Shown here in pieces: positions 9,266 to 20,400 of a stretch of 64,000 nt of DNA (the stretch's first letter is position 1; each line of letters starts with the position of its first letter). The notes under the pieces were generated by a model, which was not told where the DNA came from, did no database searches, and saw nothing but the letters and a program-made list of their open reading frames with translations. The stretch comes from Anaerolineae bacterium (lineage in GTDB: Bacteria; Chloroflexota; Anaerolineae; Aggregatilineales; Phototrophicaceae), in NCBI GenBank assembly GCA_022821805.1, contig JAJECX010000028.1, positions 1-64,000 on the forward strand, read 5' to 3'. The translations under genes and the position numbers were made by a program.

Positions 9266-12064
9266 CTAGGTGTCAGAGAAATGGTTAGTTGATCTGCCTA
9301 GACAAGAGTAGGAATTGCCGTCGAAATGAGTCGTCACATCAGTCCCCGCTGCGGTGGCTGTGGGCGCGCCAGCCCTATTGCGCCGGAAAACGCCGTTGTC
9401 GCTGTCGCCGCAGCCGCCGTTGTTCCAGATTGCGCCGCCTTTGTCCGCAGCCATATTGTCGTAGAAGTAACTGTCGAATACTGCAAGGCGGCTGTCATCT
9501 TCTGAGGAGATGGCGCCGCCATAGCGTGCTTTGTTCCCTCGGAACGCAACACCGGAGACGGTGAGTGTAGCGCTGTTGCGCAACGCAACCGCGCCGCCAT
9601 AGCCGTTAGGATGCTTGCTCGTATTGTTGCCGTTGACGATTATCATATTCTTCAGCGTCACCCGACCCGACTCGATATCGAAGATTCGAAAGCGATTGTC
9701 ACCGTCAATTGTGTGCCCCTGGCCGTCGATTGTGAGATCGCTGGCGATCGACGGAAGCGCTTCGTCTAAGGTAATGCTGCTGTTGACGTCAATGGAATCA
9801 GCGCCGTTTCCGGCTGGGCAGCTGCCGGCGGGCGCGTCGGTGTTGGCGGCGATGATTTGGTCGGCCAGGGTACAGTTTGCCGGCGGACCCGTCTTTGGCG
9901 CCGGTGTGTAGTTGGGTTCGCGCGCAGATTCAATCGCGCCGATGTCGCAATGCGGGCGCGGGTTGCCGAGTTGGTCGGTCGCCAGGCAGAATGCGGGGTC
10001 AGCCGCTCCATGCGCCGCGCTGGCGTCCGATAAGGGATAATGCGCCGGAGATTCTATCAAATCCCGTAGCAGCGGATCGCCGCCGACTTTTGTCGCGCAG
10101 GTTCCATCCTGGCTGAAATTGCCGCGATTCTGATCCAGCGGGCCAGAGCAGTCGTCACCGCTTCCGCTGCCGGCGACGATGCTGTTTCGCAAAAAGACGG
10201 CGCCCGCATCCCGATATATCCCGGCGCCAATAATACGGATTGCCCGGTTGTCAAATAGAGTAAGATGTGTCAGCGTGGTCTCGCCGCCAAGGGCATAAAC
10301 GCCACCGCCCTTCAGCGCCTCGCTGCCGCTAAGCGTACTGTTGGAAATAGTTGCCCGTCCGCTTGAAGTTGCGATCGCGCCGCCATACTGCTGCGCTCGA
10401 TTGTCAATGAAGGCGCTTTCACTGACGCGGACGCTGCCACCATCGATCATCATAGCGCCACCGGTCGTATTGGCGCTATTGCGCTCGAAGCTGCTATCGC
10501 TGACTTCCAGCCGGTTGTTGTCGCCGGCCGTCGCAATCGCGCCGCCGAAGAAGGCTGTGTTCGTTCTGAATGTGACATTCTCCACGCTAGCTATGCCGCC
10601 ATTCTTCAGCAAAATGGCGCCGCCATTTGAGCCGCTGCCTTCGGTCAAGGTCACATTGCTGATCGTCAGCGCGCCGCCGTCGACTTCAAAGATGCTGAAG
10701 AGGTTGTCGCCGCTTATTTTGTAGCCATTGCCGTCTATCGTTATGTCGCTGGTAATTGGGGGTAGCTTTTCGCTGAGTGTGAAGTCCCGAATCAAATAGA
10801 GGGTATCGGCGCCGTTTCCAGCCGGGCAATTGCCCACCGCCGTGTCTGTATTGGCGGCGATGATCTGGTCCGGCAAGGGACAGACTGCCGGCACGGCGGC
10901 AGGCGCGGGAAGGGCGGTCCTTGATTCAAACGCGCCGATGTCGCAACCGCCGCCCTGTGGTCTGGACGTTCCAAGCTGGTCGGTCTCGGTGCAGAAGCGC
11001 GCGTCAGCGGCATCCAGCGCCGGGCTGCCATCCAGCAGTGGAAAATGCGCGAGCGCGCCGGTCATCTTCCCCAGCATTGGATCGCCGCTTGTGCCAGACG
11101 CGCAGCTGCCGTCCTCGATGAAGTTGCCGATGTTCTCATTTAATGGTCCGTCGCATTTGCCGGAGGGCGAGTCGGCTCTTAAAGGCGTCCCGGCAATGAT
11201 GCTGTTGCGCAGGTTGAAGTTTTTGTCGCTAGCGCCAATTGATATGCCCTGTCCCGCCTTCTTTGCATAGTTTTTCATTATGGTCACGTGTGTCAATGTG
11301 GTTGTGGAAGGGATGAGACGACCGCCGGGCGTCCTAACCCGTGAAGCCACAGCCCCGCCTCTATCCGCTGAATTGCCAATGAAGCTGCTGTTTTTCACCT
11401 CGAGCTTCACGCCGATACTGACGAGAATCGCGCCGCCAAATTCCAGACTATGACTCGCGCTGTTGTAGACAAAGCTGCTGTTGGCGATGTCGCCCGTACT
11501 GTGCCAGAACTTAATGGCGCCGCCGCCAGCCCTCGCGTGGTTGCTCACAAAACTGCTCTTGTTGACGACGAGCGTACTGTGGAATACGGCAATCGCGCCG
11601 CCGCTGCCGCCGCTGTAATTTTGCGAAAAGACAGAATCGTTGACGGCAACCCGGGCACCGCCTGATATTTCGATTGCGCCGCCGCTGCCGCCCGGTCCGC
11701 TCATGTCAAACACCGGTTTGCCCTTGGTCAAGGTCAAGTTGTTAATCGTAAGATTGCCGCCAATGACCTCGAAAATCCGGAATGCATTGCCCCCGCTGAT
11801 GGTATGCCCGCCGCCTTCGATCGTGATCGTGCCTGTGATCGGCGGCAGCGGCTCGGTCAAGGTGATGTCTTGGGCGATGGTGATGATGTCGTGACTCGTC
11901 CCCGCGGGGCAGAAACCAATTGCCGTATTTGTGTTGGCTGAGCGGATGTGGTCGCCCAAGGTACAGACGGAGGCGCTTGAAGGCGCCGCTGGCAGCGCGA
12001 GCAAAGAAGCGACTGCGATAAGCGCGATGACCCGGACTCGCTGTTTCAACCGATTTGTAAGCAT
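9266..12064 (-). CDS. Array gene D: exported three-module beta-helix protein without SH3 tail
   Basis: 932 residues from the ATG at 12064 (AAGGGAGA site). A signal peptide (ALPAAPSSAS) is followed by three module heads: VCTLGDHIRSANT, VCPLPDQIIAANTD near residue 391 and NCTLADQIIAANTD near 728. The third module is short. It lacks the anchor-Q-like closing segment and the SH3 domain seen in six siblings, and ends instead with a cysteine-containing tail (GGCGDSDNGVFRRNRAG ... YSCLGRSTNHFSDT). Gene E has the same unusual ending, so D and E form a subfamily. The stop lies 21-54 bases before the start of gene C, consistent with co-transcription. Confidence 0.85.
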   Translation of the reverse strand: MLTNRLKQRVRVIALIAVASLLALPAAPSSASVCTLGDHIRSANTNTAIGFCPAGTSHDIITIAQDITLTEPLPPITGTITIEGGGHTISGGNAFRIFEVIGGNLTINNLTLTKGKPVFDMSGPGGSGGAIEISGGARVAVNDSVFSQNYSGGSGGAIAVFHSTLVVNKSSFVSNHARAGGGAIKFWHSTGDIANSSFVYNSASHSLEFGGAILVSIGVKLEVKNSSFIGNSADRGGAVASRVRTPGGRLIPSTTTLTHVTIMKNYAKKAGQGISIGASDKNFNLRNSIIAGTPLRADSPSGKCDGPLNENIGNFIEDGSCASGTSGDPMLGKMTGALAHFPLLDGSPALDAADARFCTETDQLGTSRPQGGGCDIGAFESRTALPAPAAVPAVCPLPDQIIAANTDTAVGNCPAGNGADTLYLIRDFTLSEKLPPITSDITIDGNGYKISGDNLFSIFEVDGGALTISNVTLTEGSGSNGGAILLKNGGIASVENVTFRTNTAFFGGAIATAGDNNRLEVSDSSFERNSANTTGGAMMIDGGSVRVSESAFIDNRAQQYGGAIATSSGRATISNSTLSGSEALKGGGVYALGGETTLTHLTLFDNRAIRIIGAGIYRDAGAVFLRNSIVAGSGSGDDCSGPLDQNRGNFSQDGTCATKVGGDPLLRDLIESPAHYPLSDASAAHGAADPAFCLATDQLGNPRPHCDIGAIESAREPNYTPAPKTGPPANCTLADQIIAANTDAPAGSCPAGNGADSIDVNSSITLDEALPSIASDLTIDGQGHTIDGDNRFRIFDIESGRVTLKNMIIVNGNNTSKHPNGYGGAVALRNSATLTVSGVAFRGNKARYGGAISSEDDSRLAVFDSYFYDNMAADKGGAIWNNGGCGDSDNGVFRRNRAGAPTATAAGTDVTTHFDGNSYSCLGRSTNHFSDT

Positions 12065-12129
12065 AAGGTTCTCCCTTATCATGGTGGATTCGCCGTTTTC
12101 CGTCCGACCCAGGCAGCCATGCGGCCGAC

Positions 12130-14892
12130 TTAGGAGTCAGAATAATAATTCATCACATCGGATGCGCATTGCCTTGCCGCGCCATCCAGGTGAACGAGCG
12201 TTTGCAGGCCGCTCTCGTCCTGCTTGGCGGAGGGAGCGCCCGCGCGACTGCCGCGGAATTGATTGTTGTCGATATTGCCGCAGGCGCCGCTGTTCCAAAT
12301 CGAGCCGCCGCTTATTGCAGCCGCGTTATTGACAAATACGCTGTCGAATACATGGAGGACAGTCCTGTCAGCGGCCGCGATTGCGCCGCCGTAGCGCGCC
12401 CGATTATTGCGGAAGTTGACGTTCGCGACCGTGAGCTCTGCGTTTTGTCGCAGCGAGATCGCGCCGCCATTGCCTTCGGTTTTGCTGCCATTGACCAGGG
12501 TCATGTTCTTGATAACCACAGAGCCGCCTTCAATCACGAAGATGGGCGCGCGGTTGTTTCCGTCCAGCGTATGCCCGTTGCCGTCGATGGTGATATCGCT
12601 GGTGATCGTCGGCAAGGCTTCGGCAAGAGTAATGCTGCGTCTAAGCGTGATTGTATCGACACCCGCGCCAGCAGGGCAGGCGCCGACGGGCGCGTCCGTG
12701 TTGGCGGCGATGATCTGGTCCGCCAGGGTACAATCGTCTGGCAGGCTCACCGCTGGCGCCGGCGCATAATTGGGATCGCGCGCCGTTTCAATCGCGCCAA
12801 TGTCGCAATGCGCGCGCGGATTGCCAAGCTGGTCTGTCGGCAGGCAGAATGCCGGGTCCCCCGCGCCATGCGCCGCGCTGGCATCCAATAGCGGATGATA
12901 CGCAGGCGAGCCAACCAGGTCGCCGAGCTGGGGATCGCCCCCGGCCGAGTTCGAACAGGCGCCATCCTCGCTGAAGTTCCCGCGATTCTGGTCAAGGGTT
13001 CCAAAACAGTCGATGCCCTTTCCACTGCCGCCGACGATGCTATTGCGTAAACGCGCGTCACCCCATTCAGCGTATATCCCGGCGCCAACCAAGCGCTCGG
13101 CGATGTTGTTCATCATGGTCAGGTGGGTGAGTGTCGCTTCTGCCCCGCTGACATAGATGGCGCCGCCTCTTTGCGCTTGATTGCCGTTCAAGGTGCTGTT
13201 GGAGATTGTTGCCTGTCCCTGCGTTGCCGCGATTGCGCCGCCTTTCTCCCGCGCCTGATTACCGATGAAGGCGCTGCGGCTGACCAAAGCCTGCCCTCCA
13301 TCAACCAGCAGCGCGCCGCCAATGGTCAGAGAGGCGTTTTCGACAAAGCTGCTCTCCTCTATTGTTAGCCGGTCGCGCTCGCTTTCCGTCGATACTGCGC
13401 CGCCTGCTGTCGCCTCGTTGCGCTTGAAGATGACATTGGTCGCGGTGACGGATGCGCCGTTATGCAGCCGGATAGCCGCGCCTCTGCTCCCTTTGCCTTC
13501 GGTCAGCGTCGCGTTGCTGATCGTCAGTTTCCCGCCATCGACATCAAATATGTGGAAACGCCTGTTTGCGCTGATCGTGTAGCCATTGCCCTCAATGGTG
13601 ATTTCGCTGGTGATGCCAGGCAGCGGTTCGCTGAGTTCGTAGTCGCGGATCATATGAATGGCGTCGGCGCCCTTCCCAGCCGGGCAGGCTTTATACGCTC
13701 TGTCGGTGTTTGCGGCGATGATCTGGTCGGGCAAGGCGCAGAACGTTGCCACCGGCGTCGGCGCCGGGACCGCCGTCATCGATTCGATGGCGCCGATATC
13801 GCAGCCGCCGCCTTGCGGTCTGGGCGCGCCAATTTGGTCGGTTGCCGGGCAGAATCTCGCGTCAGCCGCGTCAAGCGCCGGGCTGCCGTCCCGCAGTGGA
13901 AAATGCGCGAGCGCGCCGGTTAAATCGGCGACCAGCGCATCCCGGCTCGCCGCCGACGAGTTGGCGCTGTCCACAAATAGATTGCCAATGTTCTGATTGA
14001 ATTGCCCAGATACGTTGCTGATGCCGGTGCTGGCAACGATGCTGTTGCGCAGGTTGAAAGTATGGTCTCTTGGGTCGATGAATATGCTGTCGCCGCTGGT
14101 GGCGCGATTGTCGATCATCGTCACATGGGTCAGTCTCGTCGAGGCGGGCCCGTGGGAGGTATAATCCGTGCCCACCGCGCCGCCTTCTGTGGCGAAATTG
14201 CGGTGGAAAGTGCTGTTTGAGATCTCAAGCTTCGATCGAAAGCCGGTATAGACGCCGCCGCCCCTGGCAAGCAAGCCCCGGGTGCTATTGTCGACGAAAG
14301 CGCTATTGGCGATTGTCGCCACGCTGTCCCAAACATAGATCGCGCCGCCTTGCCCGTTCGAGCGGTTCTTTACGAAGCTGCTGTTATTGACGGACAGTGT
14401 ACCCCGGTCCACCGCGATCGCCGCGCCGTGGCCTCGGCCGCTGCGATTGTTGATGAATACGGAGTTGTTTACATACAGTTTGCCGCCATTGCGCGCTTGA
14501 ATGCCGCCGGCCCCCGCCCAGCCTGTCTCCCAGGACCCTTCGAAGTAGCCTTCCGTCAGCGTTAAATTATTGACGGCGAGCCATCCGCCGTTGACCACAA
14601 AAATAGGGAATGATTCGTCCCCGCTGATGGTATGCCCGCCGCCTTCGATCGTGATCGTGCCGGTGATCGGCGGCAGCGGCTCGGTGAGGGTGACGTCCTC
14701 GGTGAGCGTGATGACATCGTGGCTGGTCCCCGCCGGGCAGAAGCCGACCGCCGTGTTCGTATTGGCTGAGCGGATGTGATCGGCAAGCGTGCAGACAGAG
14801 GCGGACACAGAGGCTGCGGAACCGGCGACCAGCCCGAGGACGGCGATGAGCATGATGCTTCGGATGCGCTGGCTCGCTTGTTGAAGAGGCAT
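12130..14892 (-). CDS. Array gene E: exported three-module beta-helix protein without SH3 tail
   Basis: 920 residues from the ATG at 14892, preceded by AAAGGAG. The signal peptide (IRSIMLIAVLGLVAGSAAS) and first head are almost the same as in gene A, including the VITLTEDVTLTEPL variant. The C-terminal third matches gene D instead: a third head near residue 719 (DCTLADQIIAANTDAPVGAC), a shortened helix and a cysteine-containing end (GACGNIDNNQFRGSRAG ... CASDVMNYYSDS) with no SH3 domain. The protein is therefore a mosaic of an A-like front and a D-like back, which is evidence for recombination among array members. Confidence 0.85.
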   Translation of the reverse strand: MPLQQASQRIRSIMLIAVLGLVAGSAASVSASVCTLADHIRSANTNTAVGFCPAGTSHDVITLTEDVTLTEPLPPITGTITIEGGGHTISGDESFPIFVVNGGWLAVNNLTLTEGYFEGSWETGWAGAGGIQARNGGKLYVNNSVFINNRSGRGHGAAIAVDRGTLSVNNSSFVKNRSNGQGGAIYVWDSVATIANSAFVDNSTRGLLARGGGVYTGFRSKLEISNSTFHRNFATEGGAVGTDYTSHGPASTRLTHVTMIDNRATSGDSIFIDPRDHTFNLRNSIVASTGISNVSGQFNQNIGNLFVDSANSSAASRDALVADLTGALAHFPLRDGSPALDAADARFCPATDQIGAPRPQGGGCDIGAIESMTAVPAPTPVATFCALPDQIIAANTDRAYKACPAGKGADAIHMIRDYELSEPLPGITSEITIEGNGYTISANRRFHIFDVDGGKLTISNATLTEGKGSRGAAIRLHNGASVTATNVIFKRNEATAGGAVSTESERDRLTIEESSFVENASLTIGGALLVDGGQALVSRSAFIGNQAREKGGAIAATQGQATISNSTLNGNQAQRGGAIYVSGAEATLTHLTMMNNIAERLVGAGIYAEWGDARLRNSIVGGSGKGIDCFGTLDQNRGNFSEDGACSNSAGGDPQLGDLVGSPAYHPLLDASAAHGAGDPAFCLPTDQLGNPRAHCDIGAIETARDPNYAPAPAVSLPDDCTLADQIIAANTDAPVGACPAGAGVDTITLRRSITLAEALPTITSDITIDGNGHTLDGNNRAPIFVIEGGSVVIKNMTLVNGSKTEGNGGAISLRQNAELTVANVNFRNNRARYGGAIAAADRTVLHVFDSVFVNNAAAISGGSIWNSGACGNIDNNQFRGSRAGAPSAKQDESGLQTLVHLDGAARQCASDVMNYYSDS

Positions 14893-14952
14893 TTGTAAGC
14901 TCCTTTGCTGCAATCGCTTTTGTTGCGCAGGGTCAATTTTCCCGCGGGCATT

Positions 14953-17368
14953 CTAGCCGCAAAGGCCCTGCGTTACCACATAGTCGGCGCTTATCCAGCC
15001 CGATAAACCCTGGTATTCTACATTGAACCAGCCGTACGCGCTTGCCTTGGCCGCAAAGCTGGCCTGGCGCGGAACGCCGCCGATGCGAACCCCATTTGGA
15101 CCATCGCGGAGATTAAGATCGTGCGTTGTCGTCACCGCGCAGTCGGATAATTCCTGCTCGGCGGCCGAGGATTCCAGCGGCGTCGGGCTGTCAGTATGGA
15201 ATTCAATCGCGCCGACATCGCAGCCGCCGCCTTGGGGCCGGGGCTTGCCGATTTGGTCGGTTGCCAGGCAGAATGCGGAGATTGCCGAATTACGCGCTGG
15301 GCTGGTCGCCTGAAGTGGAAGGTATGCCGGCGAGCCAGTCAATTCAGCCAGCATGGGATCGCCGCTCAATGCCGGCGAGCAGGAGCCGTCTTCGATCAGA
15401 TTACCGATGTTCTGCGCCAAGTTGCCGAAGCAGGCGGTATAGTGTCTGCGCGCGCCGGCGATTATGCTGTTGCGCAAGCTGACGCCTTTAGTATCCTCGC
15501 GCATCCACATGGCGGTTCCAATTAAGGCTGTGTTTTCTAGCATCGTCACGTGTGTGATCGTGGTGACTGCGCCACTGTTGGACAGCGCGCCGCCGTACTT
15601 CGCGTGGTTGCCGCTGAAGGTGCTGTTCGTGATGTCGACCCGTCCCCCGTTTGCTGTATTGATTGCGCCGCCGCTTCTAGCCCGGTTATCGACAAAGGAA
15701 CTGTTCGCGATCTTCACTTGCCCCGTGTTTGATGTATCAATGGCGCCCGCCTTCAAATTGCGCCTGATTGTTTACGAAGCTGCTGTTGGAGATCGCGCTT
15801 GAGGGGCCATGGGAAAGTATGGCGCCGCCGCTGCCGTCTGTTGAGCTGTCTTCGGTTCGATTTCCGACGAAGCTGCTGTTGTTGACGACCAGCTCGCTGC
15901 CGGAACTTCGTATCAGAATCGCGCCGCCCCCGCCCGAACTGAAGTTGTCAATGAAGCGGGAGTTGTTCACGTATACATCGCCGCCGTTCACTGCCTTGAT
16001 TGCGCCTTTGCCCTCGGTCAAGGTCAAGTTGTTGATGCTGAGCTTGCCGCCATCGACCAGGAAGATCAGATATCTGTGTTGACCCCCGCTGATCGTGTAG
16101 CCATTGCCTTCTATAGTGATGTCGCTCGTGATGCGCGGCAGCGGACCCTCCAGCGTGAAATCGCGAAGAAGATGAATGGTATCGGCGCCATTGCCGGCCG
16201 CGCAATTGCCAAGCGCTTGGTCTCGGTTCGCGGCGACAATCTGATCGGGCAAGGGACAAACTTCGGGCTCGCTTTGCTCGGCTGCTATGGCGTTGGTTGA
16301 TTCAATCGCGCCAATGTCGCAGCCGCCGCCTTGTGGCCGCGGCGTCCCGATCTGATCAGTCTCCAGGCAATAGCGCGCGTCCGCGGCGTCAATAGCCGGG
16401 CTCCCATCCAGCAGCGGATAATAGGCGGGCGAGCCTTCAGCGCTGCCAAGCATGGGATCGCCGCTCGCCTGATCAGCACAAGAAATGTCGAGACTGAGAT
16501 TGCCGACGGCTTCCGTAATTCCGCCCTCGCAATCGTCGAACTTGTTGCTGTTGGCGATAATGCTATTGCGCAAGATAATGGATCCCCGAGACCGAAATAT
16601 GGCGTCGGGTCCATTGCCTTGGCCGCCGCGATTGTCAATCATGGTGACGTGGGTCATCGTAGTGACGCCGCCGCTGGCATACAAGACGGCGCCGCCTACA
16701 AGCGCGCTATTTCTGTCAAATGTTGTATTGGAGACATTGACATGCGTCAGCGACTTGATTGCGCCGCCAAAGAATCCGCCATAGTTTTCGCTGAAGCGGC
16801 TGCTGCTGATTTCCACACTGCCCGCTTCCGCCAGTATCGCGCCGCCATCGTGGCCATTTGCGCTCTTATTGCCGACGAAGCTGCTTCTGTTGATCTTTAG
16901 CTGGTCGCCCGCGTCGGTGGTGACAATCCCGCCGCCGCTCGTAGAGAAGTTCTCGCTAATTGTGGCGTCCTCGATAGCGACATAGGCGCTGTTCTGAAGC
17001 CTAATCGCGGCGCCATTCTCGGCAAAGCCCTTCGTCAGCGTCAGGTTCTTGATTGTCAGTCGCCCGCCAATCACATCGAAAATACGGAATTGCTGATCGC
17101 CGCTGATCGTATGCCCGCCGCCTTCAATCGTGATCGTGCCGGTGATCGGCGGCAGCGGCTCGGTCAAGGTGAGGTCTTCGGCGATGGTGATGATGTCGTG
17201 GCTGGTCCCGGCCGGGCAGAAGCCGACGGCTGTATTCGTATTCGCTGACCGGATGTGGTCGGCTAGCGCGCAGACCGATGCGGAGGCCGGCGCGGAAGCG
17301 GCGAACAGCGCGGCGACGGCGATAAACATGAAGATTCGGATGCGCTGACTCAATCGAATTTGCCTCAT
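14953..17368 (-). pseudogene. Array gene F: exported two-module beta-helix protein with SH3-like tail, frameshifted
   Basis: Starts at the ATG at 17368 (AAGGAG site) with a signal peptide ending ASAPASAS. Module 1 is normal; module 2 starts near residue 368 (VCPLPDQIVAANRD). Around 15744-15750 the frame changes: one frame reads NNQAQFEGGRH then stop, the overlapping one continues AGAIDTSNTGQ. The expected junction is FEGGAIDTSN, so the coding strand has one G too many in GGCGGGCGCC. Corrected, the protein would be about 805 residues with a C-terminal SH3-like domain (LNLRDGPNG, GWFNVEYQG). As with A, this may be real inactivation, slipped-strand switching or an assembly error. The front half is nearly identical to gene G. 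Confidence 0.75.
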
Positions 17369-17408
17369 GTGCAATCTCCTTTGCCGGGCCGATCATCCGA
17401 TAGGCGAG

Positions 17409-20400
17409 CTAGCGGCAGTCGCCCTGCGTGACTACATAGTCAGCGCTTATCCAGCCAGAATTGCCCCGATATTCTACATTGAACCAGCCGTCGCTTCGGT
17501 TGATGGGCGTCAGCGTCTCGCCGGGCCGCACGAGGCCGATGCGCCGGCCGCTTAGGCTGGGCTCTTCGCGGAAGTTGAGCATGTGCGTCGTGGTTATGGC
17601 GCAGCCGGCTTGCAGCGCGCTGCCCCCGCTTGCCGTCGCTTCCAGCGCGCCCGCTTCAAATGCGCCGATATCGCAGCCGCCGCCTTGGGGCCGGGGCTTG
17701 CCGATTTGGTCGCGCGGCAGGCAATAGCGCGGGTCGGCCGCGTCAATCGCCGGGCTGCCTTCCAGCAGCGCGTGATAGCTCTGCTCGTCGTTCAGTTCAG
17801 CCAGCATCGGGTCGCCGCTGGCGCTGGACGGGCAGGAGCCATCGGCAAAGAGATTGCCGCTGTTCTCCGACAGCCGTTCGGAGCAATGCGGGTCGCTGTC
17901 GCTGCCGGCGATGATGCTGTTGCGCAGCCGCAGCCAGCCGCGTTCGCCTTGGTTGCGGTATATGAGATCGGCTGCAACCGTCGAATGCGTATCCAGCACG
18001 GTAAGATGCGTCAGCGTGACCTTGCCCCAATCGCCTACGCTCAGCCAGCTTCCATCGCCATAGGACTGATTCCCGCTGAAGGTGCTGTTGGCGATATCGA
18101 GGCGCAGGTCGTTATAGGCGCCAATGACGCCGGCTTTGTACATGCCGCCGTTATCGATAAAGCTGCTGTTGCTGATGCTAATTTGACGATCGCGCGCCAA
18201 TGCCGAGGCGATCGCGCTGCCGTCAATTTCGGCTTTATTGCCGGAGAAGCGGCTGTTGTTGATGGTCAGGCTGTGGCTGTCGAATTCCATCCAGATCGCG
18301 CCACCGCTGCCGCCCGCCGAGTTATCGATGAAGCCCGTATTATTTGCGATTACTCTTCCGCCTCTGCCCACGCGGATGCCCGCGCCATTCTCGTTGGTAT
18401 CCGTCCAGCCATCGCTTATGGTCACATTATTGAGCGTCAGCCGCCCGCCTCTTACGTCAAAGATGCGGAACTTTCTGCCCGCGCTTATGACATGTCCGTT
18501 GCCTTCAATGGTGATTGCGCTGGTGATCTCCGGCAGGCGCAAACTGAGCGTGACGTCCTCGCGCAAGCGGATGGTGTCGGCGCCATTCCCCGCGGGGCAG
18601 GCGCCCTGGGCGCGGTCGGTGTTGGCGGCGACAATCTGGTCGTAAAAGCTGCAAACCACTGGGGCGGGACTTGGCGCGGCTGGCGCTGCCGTCAGGGATT
18701 CTATCGCGCCAATGTCGCAGCTGTCGCCATAGGGACGCGGCGTCCCGATCTGGTCGCTCGCCGGGCAGAACTCCTCCAGGGCGGCATCCACCGCCGGGCT
18801 GTCATCCAATAGCGGGTGATAGGCGAGCGCGCCAGTCAATTCGCCAAGCAGCGGGTCCGCGCTTGCCCGAGCCGCGCAGGACCCGTCCGGGCTTAGGTTG
18901 CCTTTGCTTTCTGTTATGCCGCCATCGCAATCCGCGCTATCGTCCGCGCTGTGAACGATGCTGTTCAGCAACGTGATGCTGCCTTCATTATTGACAATCG
19001 CATCGCCGCCCGTTTGTGTCGCTTGGTTGTCCAGCATGGTAACGTGGGTCAGATTGACCTTGCCGAAATGCACATTCAGCGCCCCGCCGCCGGCAGCGAT
19101 ATTGCCGTGGAAGGTGCTGTTGATCGCGTCGATACTGCCATATTCCGCATGGAGCGCCCCGCCTCCAAAGGTTTCGGCTCGATTCCGAGTGAAGCTGCTG
19201 TTCGCCAGGCTGATGTTGCCATGCAGCGCATAGATGGCGCCGCCGTAGTCTTCGGCGCTGTTATGGAAGAAACTGCTGTTGCTGATGCTTGCGCTGGCGC
19301 CGTCGCTCAAAGTCGCGATTGCCCCGCCAGTAGCCGCGGAATTGTTGCGGAAAGTGACCTGCTCCGCCTCGATTCGGCCGCCTTCACGCAGGCGGATCGC
19401 GCCGCCGCTACTGCTTTTGCCATCCGCCAGCGTTACATTCCGTAACGTTAGCGTCCCGCCGGCGACGTCAAAGATGCGATGCTTGCCAATGCCGCTTATC
19501 GTGTAACCATTGCCTTCAATGATGATTTCGCTGCTGATGGCGGGCAGCGGCTCGCTATGATCGTAATCGCGCACCATGAGAATGGTATCGACGCCATCCC
19601 CGGCGGGGCAATCGTTATAGGCGGCGTCGGTGTTGGCGGCGACGATTTGGTCATGTAAGGTGCAGATGACAGGCTCAGCCGTTGGCGCCGGTATAGCGCT
19701 GGCCGATTCAATCGCGCCGATGTCGCAGCCCGCGCCTTGGGGCCGCGGCCTCCCCCGTTGGTCGGTCGGCAGGCAGAAGGCTGGGTCGGCTGCATCCAGC
19801 GCGGGGCTGCCATCCAGCAGCGGATACCAGGCGGGCGAGCCGGTCAATTCGCCGAGCATGGGATCGGTTTTCGCCTCCAATAGGGCGCATGAACCATCTT
19901 GGCTCAGGTTGCTTCGCGCTTCGGTCAAGCGGCCCGTGCAGCCTTTTGCGCCGCCCACGATGCTGTTGCGCAAGGTAAGGACCCCAGCCGTCCGGTGTAT
20001 CGCATTGCCGTGGGAATAGTTCGCCACGTTATGCATCATCGTCACGTGCGTGAGCGTTACATCGGCGGCGAAAGCTTCCAATGCGCCGCCGCCGTAGGCT
20101 ACGTTGCCGGCGAAGGTGCTGTTGCTAACCGACATCGCGCCCTCGTGCGCGGCGATCGCCCCGCCATAATACTCAGCCCAATTCTTCTGAAAGCTACTCT
20201 TGCTGATGTCGACCAGGCTGCCTTCCACCCAGAGCGCGCCGGCGTAACTGTCCGAGCGATTGCCCAGGAAGCTGCTGTTATCGATGCTCAGGCGGGTACC
20301 GTCTCCGCTCGCGGCGATTGCGCCTCCCTGAAAAGCGGCATTGTTGCTGAAGCTGACGCCATGAACGGCAACCCGCGCCCCCCGCCCCAGCCATAAGGCG

